Assembly: GCA_041627895.1 (NCBI GenBank)
Contig: JBFKQC010000067.1
Coordinates: 1-20,657, forward strand
Length of the DNA stretch: 20,657 nt
Reading direction: 5' to 3'
DNA from: JBFKQC01 sp041627895
GTDB taxonomy: Bacteria; Pseudomonadota; Alphaproteobacteria; Rhodobacterales; Rhodobacteraceae
The position numbers were made by a program, and so were the translations under genes. The notes under the pieces are model-generated. The model saw only the letters and a list, made by a program, of their open reading frames with translations, did not search any database and had not been told where the DNA came from. Positions within the stretch are counted from its first letter, which is position 1, and the number at the start of each line of letters is the position of its first letter. Of this stretch, positions 13,991 through 20,657 are shown one piece after another.

Positions 13991-15123
13991 GAGGACCTTG
14001 CGCCGGTCGGTGCCGCATCCCGGCCCAGGACCTCGCGATAAAGCGCCAGATAGCGCGGGCCGACCGTGGCGATATCGCTGGCGGCGGCCCGCACGGCGGC
14101 CCAGTCGCGCCATGCGGCGATCCGTTCCGGCGCGCGGACCAGATCGACGATCTTCGTGGCCAGCGCAGCCGCATCGCCGGGCGGCACCAGCAGATCGGCG
14201 CCCGCTTCGCCCAGGACCGAGGCATAGCCCGGATTGGCCGCCGCCACCGGCACCGCGCCCGCGGCCATCGCCTCGGCCAGGACCAGGCCGTAGCTTTCGC
14301 CGTAGGGCGCGGGCGCGATGAACAAATCCGCCTTGCCGAGCAGGCGGCGCGCGGCGGCGTCCGAGGGGCGGCCGACATAGTCGAGCCGCGGCAGGCGCGC
14401 GTCTTCGACCGGTGGCCGAAGCGGGCCGTCGCCCGCCACCGTCAGGCGCGCCCCGGAAAGTTGCGGCGCGGCCTGCCGCCAGGCCTCGAGTAGGGTGCGC
14501 AGGCCTTTGCGCTCTTCCAGGCGGCCGAGAAAGACCAGCGCGGGCGGGCCGGTGCGTGCCGCCGCCGCGTCGCGCCAGGGCGCGAGGTCCACCGCCGGCG
14601 GCAGGACATGGGCCGCCAGGTCCGGAACAAGCCGCCCGAGCATCGGCAGGGGTGCCCCGGACGGCACGACGACCGCCCGGCTGCGGCGGATGGCGCGGCG
14701 CGCGGCCCAGCGGATATAACGCTCGACCGGTCCGGCGGCGCCGGGCTCGGGCAGGGTGGCGTGCAGGGTCGTCACCGCGGGCAGGCGCAGCGCGCGCCAG
14801 AGCTGCCCCGCGACCGCCGGGGTCCAGGGTGTGTGCAGGTGCACAAGCTCGGCGCCCCAGCCGTGCAGCTCGCCCGCCAGCATGCGCACGGTGATCGGTG
14901 CGGCCAGGCTCAGCTCGAACCCGGTGCCGTGGGCGCCGAAGGCCCGCGAGCGGCCGATCTCGATCAACCGGCCCTCGCGGCGCGGGCGGCGGCCGGGCAG
15001 GGGCGGCGCGACGATGACGACCTCGTCGCCCCCGGCGGCGAGCCAGGCCGAAAGGTCGCGCACATGGCGCTGCACGCCGCCCGGGCGGTCCATCGCGTAG
15101 GGGCAGACCTGAACGATCCTCAT
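13987..15123 (-). CDS. GT4-family glycosyltransferase, PimA-like
   Basis: 378 residues, GT-B fold. The N-terminus MRIVQVCPYAMDRPGGVQRH (GGVQ at 15-18) is strikingly like the phosphatidyl-myo-inositol mannosyltransferase PimA family. The donor-binding half shows VFLGRLEERKG (Arg201, Lys206), GDGPL (231-235) and the GT4 E-x7-E motif at Glu276/Glu284 within GESYGLVLAEAMAAGAVPV. It probably transfers a sugar from a nucleotide donor to a membrane lipid or envelope acceptor; donor and acceptor are unknown. Its ATG overlaps the stop of the CDP-alcohol phosphatidyltransferase gene (ATGA), so they form a translational pair and may act on the same lipid. The stop codon lies within the ssrA promoter. 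Confidence 0.92.
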   Translation of the reverse strand: MRIVQVCPYAMDRPGGVQRHVRDLSAWLAAGGDEVVIVAPPLPGRRPRREGRLIEIGRSRAFGAHGTGFELSLAAPITVRMLAGELHGWGAELVHLHTPWTPAVAGQLWRALRLPAVTTLHATLPEPGAAGPVERYIRWAARRAIRRSRAVVVPSGAPLPMLGRLVPDLAAHVLPPAVDLAPWRDAAAARTGPPALVFLGRLEERKGLRTLLEAWRQAAPQLSGARLTVAGDGPLRPPVEDARLPRLDYVGRPSDAAARRLLGKADLFIAPAPYGESYGLVLAEAMAAGAVPVAAANPGYASVLGEAGADLLVPPGDAAALATKIVDLVRAPERIAAWRDWAAVRAAASDIATVGPRYLALYREVLGRDAAPTGARSS

Positions 15124-15809
15124 CGCCGGCGGAACAGCGGCCAAAGCCCCTCGGCCACGTCGAGAAGCGCGTAGACGAACAAGGCCGCGACTGCCACGCC
15201 CAGCCAGTCCCCGGCCAGCGCCAGGAACGGGATCAGGCCCGAGATGCCGGCAAGGAAGGCGGCCGGGTAGCCGGCGGGCCGAAGCGGCGGCGGCGCGCTG
15301 ACGGCGGCGTCGTCCAGCCGGTCGCGCACGACCCGCGCCAGCAGCCGCGCCCAGGCGGCGGCCACCGCCAGCGCGGCGTATGCCCATCCCGTGCCCAGGG
15401 TCCGGTCGGCGAGAATGCCGATGGCGAGATACAAAAGCCCCCACTGCGCCATGTCGACGAGGAAATCCACGTCCGCGCCCCGGTCGGACGCGCGGCCGGT
15501 CAGCCGCGCCAGCGAACCGTCGGCGCAGTCGAGCGCGTGGAACAGAAAGCCCGAGGCCGCCACCAGGACCGGGGCCGCGGCAAGCGGCAGCAGCGCCGCC
15601 TGCAGCGGCATCGACAGCGCCAGCACAAGGCCCAGAAGCGTCACCGCCATCGGCGTAAGCCCCAGCCGCCCCGCGGCCCAGGTCAGCGGCACGCTCGGCC
15701 AGCGATAGAGCAGCGCGATCGACCAGGCGGTGCGCATTTCGCGCCACAGCCGCTCGCGGCAGGCATCCGCGACGATCGCGCCCCATGCGATGCGGTGCGT
15801 CTCGGCCAC
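15120..15809 (-). CDS. CDP-alcohol phosphatidyltransferase family protein
   Basis: 229 residues, about six membrane helices. The family signature D-x2-D-G-x2-A-R-x8-G-x3-D-x3-D is complete: Asp94, Asp97, Gly98, Ala101, Arg102, Gly111, Asp115 and Asp119, so the enzyme should be active. Such enzymes join an alcohol to the phosphoryl group of a CDP-activated partner, making phospholipids such as phosphatidylglycerol or phosphatidylinositol phosphate. The substrate cannot be told from sequence. The GTG start at 15809 follows GGGGAG; the stop overlaps the GT4 start. A cytidylyltransferase-like gene is divergent just 84 bases away, the kind of partner that supplies a CDP-activated headgroup. Confidence 0.92.
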   Translation of the reverse strand: MAETHRIAWGAIVADACRERLWREMRTAWSIALLYRWPSVPLTWAAGRLGLTPMAVTLLGLVLALSMPLQAALLPLAAAPVLVAASGFLFHALDCADGSLARLTGRASDRGADVDFLVDMAQWGLLYLAIGILADRTLGTGWAYAALAVAAAWARLLARVVRDRLDDAAVSAPPPLRPAGYPAAFLAGISGLIPFLALAGDWLGVAVAALFVYALLDVAEGLWPLFRRR

Positions 15810-15893
15810 GTCTCTCCCCTGCTTGAAGCCCCGAACCTCGTAGCATACCCTTCGCCCGAGTCACGAGCGGTTCGCGGATTATCCGGGGAAATC

Positions 15894-16637
15894 ATGCAGA
15901 AGATGACCGCGCTTGTCCTGGCGGCGGGGCTGGGGGTGCGCATGGGACCGCGCGGGCGGCTGATGCCGAAGGGGCTGATGCCGGTCGGCGGCGCGGCAAT
16001 GGTGGCGCAATCGGTCGCGACGCTGCGCGCCCGCGGGGTGCGGCGGATCCGGATCGTGACCGGGCACCTCGCCGGACAGTACCATGCCGCGTTTGCCGGG
16101 GCCGAGGGGGTCGAGTTGCTGCACAACCCCGCCTATGCCACGACCGGCAGCCTGCGCACGCTGATGACCGGGCTCGACGGGATCGAGGGGCCCTGTCTGA
16201 TCCTCGAATCCGACCTGATCTATGCGCCGCAGGCGCTCGACGGGCTCGACGGCACCGGCAACAGGCTGGTGGTGTCCGGCGCGACCGGCGCGGGCGACGA
16301 GGTCTGGGTCTGGGCCGACGGGGCAGGGCGGCTGCGGGCGATGTCGAAGGCGCGCGGCGATCATGCCGCGGCGCCGCTTGGCGAACTGGTGGGCATCACC
16401 GCGCTGTCCGCCGCCGCGCTGCCGGCCCTGCGCGAGGCCGCGGCCGAGGTGCTGCTGCGGGTGCCGGACGAGCATTACGAGCCCGGCATCGTGGCGCTGG
16501 CCCAAAGGCTGCCGGTCGACTGCGTGCTGCACGGCGATCTGCCCTGGGCCGAGATCGACGACGAGGACATGCTGGCGCGCGCCGAGCGCGATGTGGTGCC
16601 GCGGATCGAGGCGGCGCGCCGCGCCGGGACCGGCTAG
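15894..16637 (+). CDS. NTP transferase, phosphocholine/sugar-phosphate cytidylyltransferase-like
   Basis: 247 residues, single Rossmann-type nucleotidyltransferase domain. The N-terminal LVLAAGLGVRMGP (8-20) with PKGLMPVGG (25-33) is the NTP-binding loop; LESDLIY (104-110) supplies the metal-binding acidic residue; HNPAYATTGSLRTLM (77-91) and PWAEIDDEDML (C-terminal) match the LicC/inositol-phosphate cytidylyltransferase branch. It should transfer CMP from CTP, or another NMP, to a small phosphorylated alcohol or sugar. The ATG at 15894 follows GGGGAA; an ATG nine bases on is a weaker alternative. It is divergent from the CDP-alcohol phosphatidyltransferase, a pairing that is fused in archaeal inositol-lipid enzymes. 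Confidence 0.88.
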   Translation: MQKMTALVLAAGLGVRMGPRGRLMPKGLMPVGGAAMVAQSVATLRARGVRRIRIVTGHLAGQYHAAFAGAEGVELLHNPAYATTGSLRTLMTGLDGIEGPCLILESDLIYAPQALDGLDGTGNRLVVSGATGAGDEVWVWADGAGRLRAMSKARGDHAAAPLGELVGITALSAAALPALREAAAEVLLRVPDEHYEPGIVALAQRLPVDCVLHGDLPWAEIDDEDMLARAERDVVPRIEAARRAGTG

Positions 16638-16671
16638 CGGTAGGGCCATCGGCCAATCAGACGGGCGGCAA

Positions 16672-16690
16672 AACGTCTGCGGCGGACGTT
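16672..16690. terminator. Hairpin between convergent NTP transferase and lptG-like genes
   Basis: AACGTCT (16672-16678) and GGACGTT (16684-16690) form a seven-pair stem with a five-base loop in the 125-bp gap between two convergent genes. It lacks a U-tract on both strands, so it is only a possible bidirectional terminator. Confidence 0.3.
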
Positions 16691-16762
16691 CGCGTTCCTC
16701 CCGGAGCGGGACAAGGCCGCAGGCCGCCGCGCCATCGCCGACCCGCCCCACCGGCGCCCCGC

Positions 16763-17884
16763 TCAGGTCTCGCGCCAGATCAGCACGGTTGCCACCAGAA
16801 CCAGCCCCAGCAGCGATACCGGCACCGCGACCGGCGCCGGCATCCCGCCCAGGTCCGCCACGGTGCGGAACACCCGGACCGACACCACCGCGACGAACCC
16901 GAGCGTGCCCAGCGCGATGGTCCGCAGCAGGTTGATCTGCCGCCCGCTATAGCCGCGCCGCGCCAGCGCCACGGCGATCAGCGCCATCGCGAAGGGCAGA
17001 GCCCAGGACAGCCTGCGGCGCCAGAGCGTTGCCTCGGCCTCGGTCACGGCGGCCGGGGCATTGCGGATCAAGCGCAGCCGCTCGACCGTGCCGGTGGGAA
17101 GATAGATCGGCGGAACCCCGTAATGCGTGACCTGATCGCGCAGGATGTCGAGCGACAGCACGATGTCCTCCGCCGGTTGGCTCGCGGCGCCCCCGGCGGA
17201 CGGGTCCCAGCGCTCGACACCGCGAAGCTGCCAGGCGAAATCCGTCCCGGCGGGTTCGAGATGCGCGGCCGCAAGGATGCTCGACAATTGCGGGTCCTTG
17301 AGCCCCTCGAAGATCAGCGCGTCGCGCAGGATCGGCGGATCGCTGCGCAACAGGTCGGCGCGCACCGCGAGATCGCCGCTGACGAACCACACGTTGTCGA
17401 TCCAGCGCGGCCGGAAGCGCGCGGCGTAGTCGCCGTGCCCCAGCGCCACCTGCGCCTCGATCGCAGCCGGGCGCCAGGTGGCTTCGAGCTTGTAGGCCAG
17501 CGTGCCCACCACTGCACCGAAGATCAGCACCGGCGCCGCAAGTCTGATGGGCGTGGCGCCGGACGCCGCAAGGATCACCGATTCCAGCCGGGCGCGGCGC
17601 AGGATCTCGGCGAGGAACACGCCGAAGAACACCGCAAACGGCAGAAGCCGCACCAGAATGTCGACGCCGCGATAGACGAGATAGGGCAACAGGATCGACA
17701 GCGTCGCTAGGCCGCGGTCCGCGGCATCCTGGCGGATCGGCGCGAAGTGCCGCGCCAGGTCGATGGTCCAGGCGATGGCCAGCAGGATGAACATCACCAG
17801 CGCCAGCATGCGCAGGTATTCCGCCACGATCCGCCGGGTCGCGATGCCGAGAAACGCGGTGCGCAGCCGGTCGGCGCCGTTCAT
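16763..17884 (-). CDS. LptG-like permease of the LptF/LptG (YjgP/YjgQ) family
   Basis: 373 residues with the layout of LptF/LptG permeases: three N-terminal helices (about 25-45, 62-95, 115-131), a beta-rich periplasmic domain (about 132-290) and three C-terminal helices. The cytoplasmic coupling segment RARLESVILAASGATPIRL (97-115) is the family's conserved contact with the LptB ATPase. In the Lpt system these proteins extract lipopolysaccharide from the inner membrane. Its ATG overlaps the lptF-like stop (ATGA). The sequence differs from the usual Rhodobacteraceae LptG as I recall it, and lptD/surA do not follow, so a paralog with another lipid substrate is possible. Confidence 0.85.
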   Translation of the reverse strand: MNGADRLRTAFLGIATRRIVAEYLRMLALVMFILLAIAWTIDLARHFAPIRQDAADRGLATLSILLPYLVYRGVDILVRLLPFAVFFGVFLAEILRRARLESVILAASGATPIRLAAPVLIFGAVVGTLAYKLEATWRPAAIEAQVALGHGDYAARFRPRWIDNVWFVSGDLAVRADLLRSDPPILRDALIFEGLKDPQLSSILAAAHLEPAGTDFAWQLRGVERWDPSAGGAASQPAEDIVLSLDILRDQVTHYGVPPIYLPTGTVERLRLIRNAPAAVTEAEATLWRRRLSWALPFAMALIAVALARRGYSGRQINLLRTIALGTLGFVAVVSVRVFRTVADLGGMPAPVAVPVSLLGLVLVATVLIWRET

Positions 17885-19047
17885 GCCCGCCCGGCCCCGG
17901 GCGCGATCATCGCCTCGCCGCGATGGGCGATGTAGGGCAGCGGCAGCGCCAGCGCCAGCACCGCGAGCGCGCCGAAACCCGCGGCAAATGCCGCCGGGCC
18001 GGCCTCGGCCGCGTCGGCCAGGAAGGTCGGCGCCAGCAAATCCGCGCCGAGCACGATCAGGCCGGCCACCGGCAGCGCCGCGAAGCGGCCGATCCGCGTG
18101 CCGCCCCAGGCCGCCGCCGCCACGGCCAGAAGCGCCGCGAAGGGGCAGAGCAGCGCACGGCCCAGGATCCGCCCGGCATCGCGGTCGATCAGCCGGTCCG
18201 CGGCACCCGAGGTCAGGTCGGCCCAGGTGAACAGCAGCCGCTCGTCGCCGCGCCGGGTGCGGTCCAGCGAGGCGATGATCTCGCTCAGCCGGAACTCGGT
18301 CGAGAACGACCTGACTGTCAGCCGGGCCGTGTCGAGGGCGACGCCGACCCCGCCGTCCTCGGCTGCGGGCGCCGCGGCCGGCTGTCCGCGGTAGTCGCGG
18401 AATCCCCTCAGCCGGACCGAATAGGTGCCGTCCTCGCGCGGCCCCTCGACGGCCCAGTCGTCGGCCTGGCTGACCCGCCAGCCGGCGCCGGTGCCGGGGT
18501 CGAAGACGAAGAGGTTGCCGCGCTCGGCCCCGGGCCCGTTCGGCGGCGTCGCGATCACGGTGCGCCCGCGCACGGTGCGCACGGTGTTGCGCGGCTCGGG
18601 CGTGGTGATCTGCGCGATCGCGTGGCGGGTCTCCATGTGGTAGAAGGCTATCCTTTCCGAGTAATTGGCGACCGGCGTGACGAACCCGGCGAAGGCGACG
18701 CTTGCGCAAAGCCCGAACAGGCCCACCTTCAGCGCGAAGGCCGGGATCTGCGTCCAGGGCACCCCGGCGGCGGCATAGACGATCAGCTCGTTGTCGTCGC
18801 GCGCGGTGCTGATCGCGAAGAACACCCCCAGCAGGATCACGATGGGCAGCGCGAAATCGACGATCTGCGGGGTCTTCAGGAGGATCAGAAGCGCCAGATC
18901 GGGCGCCGAGCCGCCGTTGCGCAGCACCGCCTCGAGCTGCGAGGTGAAGACGTCGGCCACGAAGATCGCCTCGATCAGCGCGAAGAGCCCGGCGAGATAC
19001 CAAAGCGTGCGCCGCGACAGAAGCCGGGTCATCGGCGCCCGGATCAT
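17881..19047 (-). CDS. LptF-like permease of the LptF/LptG (YjgP/YjgQ) family
   Basis: 388 residues, three N-terminal helices (about 16-35, 50-80, 100-123), a long periplasmic jelly-roll-type domain (about 127-290) and three C-terminal helices. The segment ARDDNELIVYAAAGVPWTQI (82-101) is the LptF/G coupling helix by position. It should work with the LptG-like protein and an ATPase encoded elsewhere. Start: ATG at 19047 (MIRAPMTRLLSRRTLWY); an in-frame ATG at 19032 is equally possible, neither having a strong ribosome-binding site. A gap of 83 bases separates it from the CdsA-like gene upstream, with only a weak promoter candidate in it. It lacks resemblance to the canonical LptF N-terminus I know from this order. 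Confidence 0.85.
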   Translation of the reverse strand: MIRAPMTRLLSRRTLWYLAGLFALIEAIFVADVFTSQLEAVLRNGGSAPDLALLILLKTPQIVDFALPIVILLGVFFAISTARDDNELIVYAAAGVPWTQIPAFALKVGLFGLCASVAFAGFVTPVANYSERIAFYHMETRHAIAQITTPEPRNTVRTVRGRTVIATPPNGPGAERGNLFVFDPGTGAGWRVSQADDWAVEGPREDGTYSVRLRGFRDYRGQPAAAPAAEDGGVGVALDTARLTVRSFSTEFRLSEIIASLDRTRRGDERLLFTWADLTSGAADRLIDRDAGRILGRALLCPFAALLAVAAAAWGGTRIGRFAALPVAGLIVLGADLLAPTFLADAAEAGPAAFAAGFGALAVLALALPLPYIAHRGEAMIAPGAGRA

Positions 19048-19130
19048 CGGCTGCGGCCTGTGGTCTTGGGTGTGGCGGTCACGGCGCGGAGTGTGCGGCG
19101 AAGGCGGCGGGTTTTCAAACAACTTCGCGG

Positions 19131-20000
19131 TCAGGCCACGCCGGCCAGACCGACCGCCGCGACCAGCCCGGCGCCGGCAGCGATCCAGGCGTCGGCGATA
19201 TCCAGCAGCCCGCCCTGGTGCGGCAGGACGCGCGGGTAGTCCTTGACCCCGCTCAGCCGCTTCAGGCGCGACGCCGCCAGGTCGCCCGCGACGGCAAGCG
19301 CGCCGACGAAAAGCGCCACGGCAGCCGAGGACAGAACCGGAAGTCCGGCCAGTGCCGCGCCGACCAGCGCAGCCGTCAGCATCAGCATGACGGCACCCGC
19401 GGCCAGCCCTTCGACGGTCTTGTTCGGGCTGAGCGACGGGAACGCCCTGCGCCGTCCGAACAGCTTGCCGCCGAGCAGGGCGTAGCTGTCGAAGGTCTCG
19501 ACCAGGATGAAGGCCGCCAGAAGCCAGACCGACACCAGCCCCTGCACCCCGGCGGCGGTGAAGAGGAAGAGCGGCAGAACCGGGAACAGCACGAAATCCA
19601 GCCAGGGCGCCCCCCGGACCGTGCCCGCGGCGCGCAGCGCGAGGCCCGCGGCCAGGCCGGCGAGCGTCACGGTGATCAGGATAGCCATTGGCAGAAACGC
19701 CGATACCGAACAGAGCAGAGGCAGCGCGAGACCGGCCGCCACCGGCGGAACCGGCAGTCCGCGCCGCGCCGCGACGCTTGCGGCTTCGTAGGCCGTGCGC
19801 CCGGCCAGCAGCAGCAGCGCCAGCGTCAGGACCCATCCGCCCAGCCAGAACGCGCCCGCGACGGTGCCCACGATCAGGGTTTCGGTGTGCAGGATCGGCC
19901 AGGCCTCGCGGATCGCGGGCGCCAGGCGCGGCATCCGCCCCAGTGCCAGGAACAGCACATAGCCCGCGCCCAGCAGCACCGCGCAGGTCAACGCCAGCAT
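19131..20000 (-). CDS. CdsA-like phosphatidate cytidylyltransferase, divergent
   Basis: 289 residues with eight or so hydrophobic helices. Family blocks are VETFDSYALLGGKLFGRR (168-185), LSPNKTVEG (190-198) and the C-terminal signature region from Ser244 to Asp270 (SRLKRLSGVKD then LPHQGGLLDIAD). CdsA makes CDP-diacylglycerol from CTP and phosphatidic acid (EC 2.7.7.41). Here the normally invariant His of HGG is Gln262 and the Arg of DR is Ile268, so this may be a paralog with a different lipid or weaker activity. ATG at 20000 is chosen over a TTG at 20018; it follows the SDR gene by about 21 bases, so they are probably one operon. Confidence 0.85.
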   Translation of the reverse strand: MLALTCAVLLGAGYVLFLALGRMPRLAPAIREAWPILHTETLIVGTVAGAFWLGGWVLTLALLLLAGRTAYEAASVAARRGLPVPPVAAGLALPLLCSVSAFLPMAILITVTLAGLAAGLALRAAGTVRGAPWLDFVLFPVLPLFLFTAAGVQGLVSVWLLAAFILVETFDSYALLGGKLFGRRRAFPSLSPNKTVEGLAAGAVMLMLTAALVGAALAGLPVLSSAAVALFVGALAVAGDLAASRLKRLSGVKDYPRVLPHQGGLLDIADAWIAAGAGLVAAVGLAGVA

Positions 20001-20021
20001 GTCGACGGTGACGCCCAAGCC

Positions 20022-20657
20022 TCAGCCCCCGTGGCGCCGGATCACGCCCGCCTGCCAGCGCCGCAGGAGCGGCGCGATCAGGCTGTGCAGCGTCAGAAGC
20101 GCGGTCATCTGCAGCCCCGGCGTCGCCGCGAACCGGCCGCGCTCGGCCCGGCGCAGGATCAGCCCGGCGACCCTGTCGGCGGGCCAGCGGCCGCCGCCCG
20201 CGGTGATCGCCCGCGTCGCGGCGGGCTTGAAGCGTTCCTCGTGCTCCAGCATCGGCGTAGCGGTGTCGGGCGGATAGGCCAGCGTCACCGAGATGCCCCT
20301 GGGCGCCAGTTCCACCCGCAGCACCTCGGCCAGCCCGCGCATCGCGAACTTGGGCGGCGCATAGGCGGAATAGCCGTAGATGCCGAAGACCGCCGCGCCG
20401 GAGGACACGAACACCAGCCGGCTGCCCGCGGGCATCGCCGGCGCCACCGCCTTGGCGAAGTAAAGCGCGCCCAGGTAGTTGGTGCGCAGATGCGCCTCGA
20501 ACGTGTCGAGGTCCTGGTCGAGAAAGCGGCCCGGCTCGGCGATGCCGGCATTGGCGATCGCCCAGCCCGGCGCGCCGAGATCGGCAATGGCCTGCGCCAC
20601 GGCGGCGTCGAGCGCCGCACGGTCGGCCACGTCCGCCGGGTAGGTTTCGACCCTTGA
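20022..20657 (-). CDS. Short-chain dehydrogenase, 3-ketodihydrosphingosine reductase-like, N-terminus missing
   Basis: About 211 residues are visible; the coenzyme-binding N-terminus (TGxxxGIG) lies beyond base 20657. Seen are NAGIAEPG, NYLGALYFAK, a catalytic serine in FVSSGAA and the YxxxK pair in YSAYAPPKFAMRGLAEVL. The downstream stretch AYPPDTATPMLEHEERFKP, then TRAIT and a hydrophobic C-terminal tail, matches the 3-ketodihydrosphingosine reductase (KDSR) branch, whose hallmark is YPPDTxTP. The predicted reaction is NADPH reduction of 3-ketosphinganine to sphinganine. A general SDR role in lipid metabolism cannot be excluded. It heads a leftward set with the CdsA-like and Lpt-like genes, as far as the window shows. 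Confidence 0.87.
   Translation of the reverse strand, partial: SRVETYPADVADRAALDAAVAQAIADLGAPGWAIANAGIAEPGRFLDQDLDTFEAHLRTNYLGALYFAKAVAPAMPAGSRLVFVSSGAAVFGIYGYSAYAPPKFAMRGLAEVLRVELAPRGISVTLAYPPDTATPMLEHEERFKPAATRAITAGGGRWPADRVAGLILRRAERGRFAATPGLQMTALLTLHSLIAPLLRRWQAGVIRRHGG

Noticed and set aside
13758..14321. 187-codon plus-strand frame across the ssrA region
   Set aside because: It overlaps the tmRNA on one side and the glycosyltransferase on the other, and its translation is proline/arginine-rich.
19090..19118. Possible promoter TTGAAA-N17-CACACT before the lptF-like gene
   Set aside because: The -10 match is poor; an operon promoter further upstream is as likely.
19218..20657. 479-codon plus-strand frame opposite the CdsA-like and SDR genes
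   Set aside because: Gln/Arg-rich shadow of two well supported genes.
1..20657. CRISPR arrays, insertion sequences, tRNA or rRNA genes, toxin-antitoxin pairs
   Set aside because: Reading both strands I found no repeat arrays, transposase motifs or tRNA cloverleaf signatures; the RHH protein has no toxin partner.

Overview
The window looks like chromosome of a high-GC alphaproteobacterium, most likely of the Rhodobacteraceae/Paracoccaceae type. The evidence is a two-piece, circularly permuted ssrA (tmRNA) gene, an alphaproteobacterial SspB, the DUF4169 plus ribbon-helix-helix gene pair beside fumC, and a HutF-type histidine operon. No mobile element, CRISPR array, rRNA or tRNA gene was seen.

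Region 1 (1-6133) is a complete histidine-utilisation locus built as a divergon. hutI-hutH-hutG-hutU run leftwards, each joined to the next by a 4-base ATGA overlap, and hutU leaves the window. hutF-hutC run rightwards and are joined by a GTGA overlap. A 79-bp gap between hutI and hutF holds an AT-rich palindrome containing TGTCTATACA, a convincing HutC operator that overlaps a TTGACT-N18-CATAAT promoter. The enzymes convert histidine to urocanate, imidazolonepropionate, formiminoglutamate, formylglutamate and then glutamate plus formate. HutC is the repressor.

Region 2 (6128-9992) is ordinary core genome: a small RHH protein and a DUF4169 protein, a small protein of unknown role, fumC with a good promoter, a six-helix membrane protein and the ClpXP adaptor SspB. 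Region 3 (10075-12143) is a two-gene chromate unit: a rhodanese-ChrB fusion followed by the transporter ChrA.

Region 4 (about 12.4-20.66 kb) is the most interesting part. It is dominated by genes for envelope lipids and sugars: a polytopic membrane protein of unknown function, a PimA-like GT4 glycosyltransferase overlapping a CDP-alcohol phosphatidyltransferase, and a divergently transcribed sugar/alcohol-phosphate cytidylyltransferase-like protein. A leftward set follows, containing a KDSR-like (3-ketodihydrosphingosine reductase-like) dehydrogenase, a divergent CdsA-like cytidylyltransferase, and an atypical LptF/LptG permease pair. My inference is a dedicated pathway that makes, decorates and exports a special, possibly sphingoid or inositol-type, lipid. 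The permuted ssrA gene sits inside this region, with its promoter overlapping the stop codon of the glycosyltransferase.
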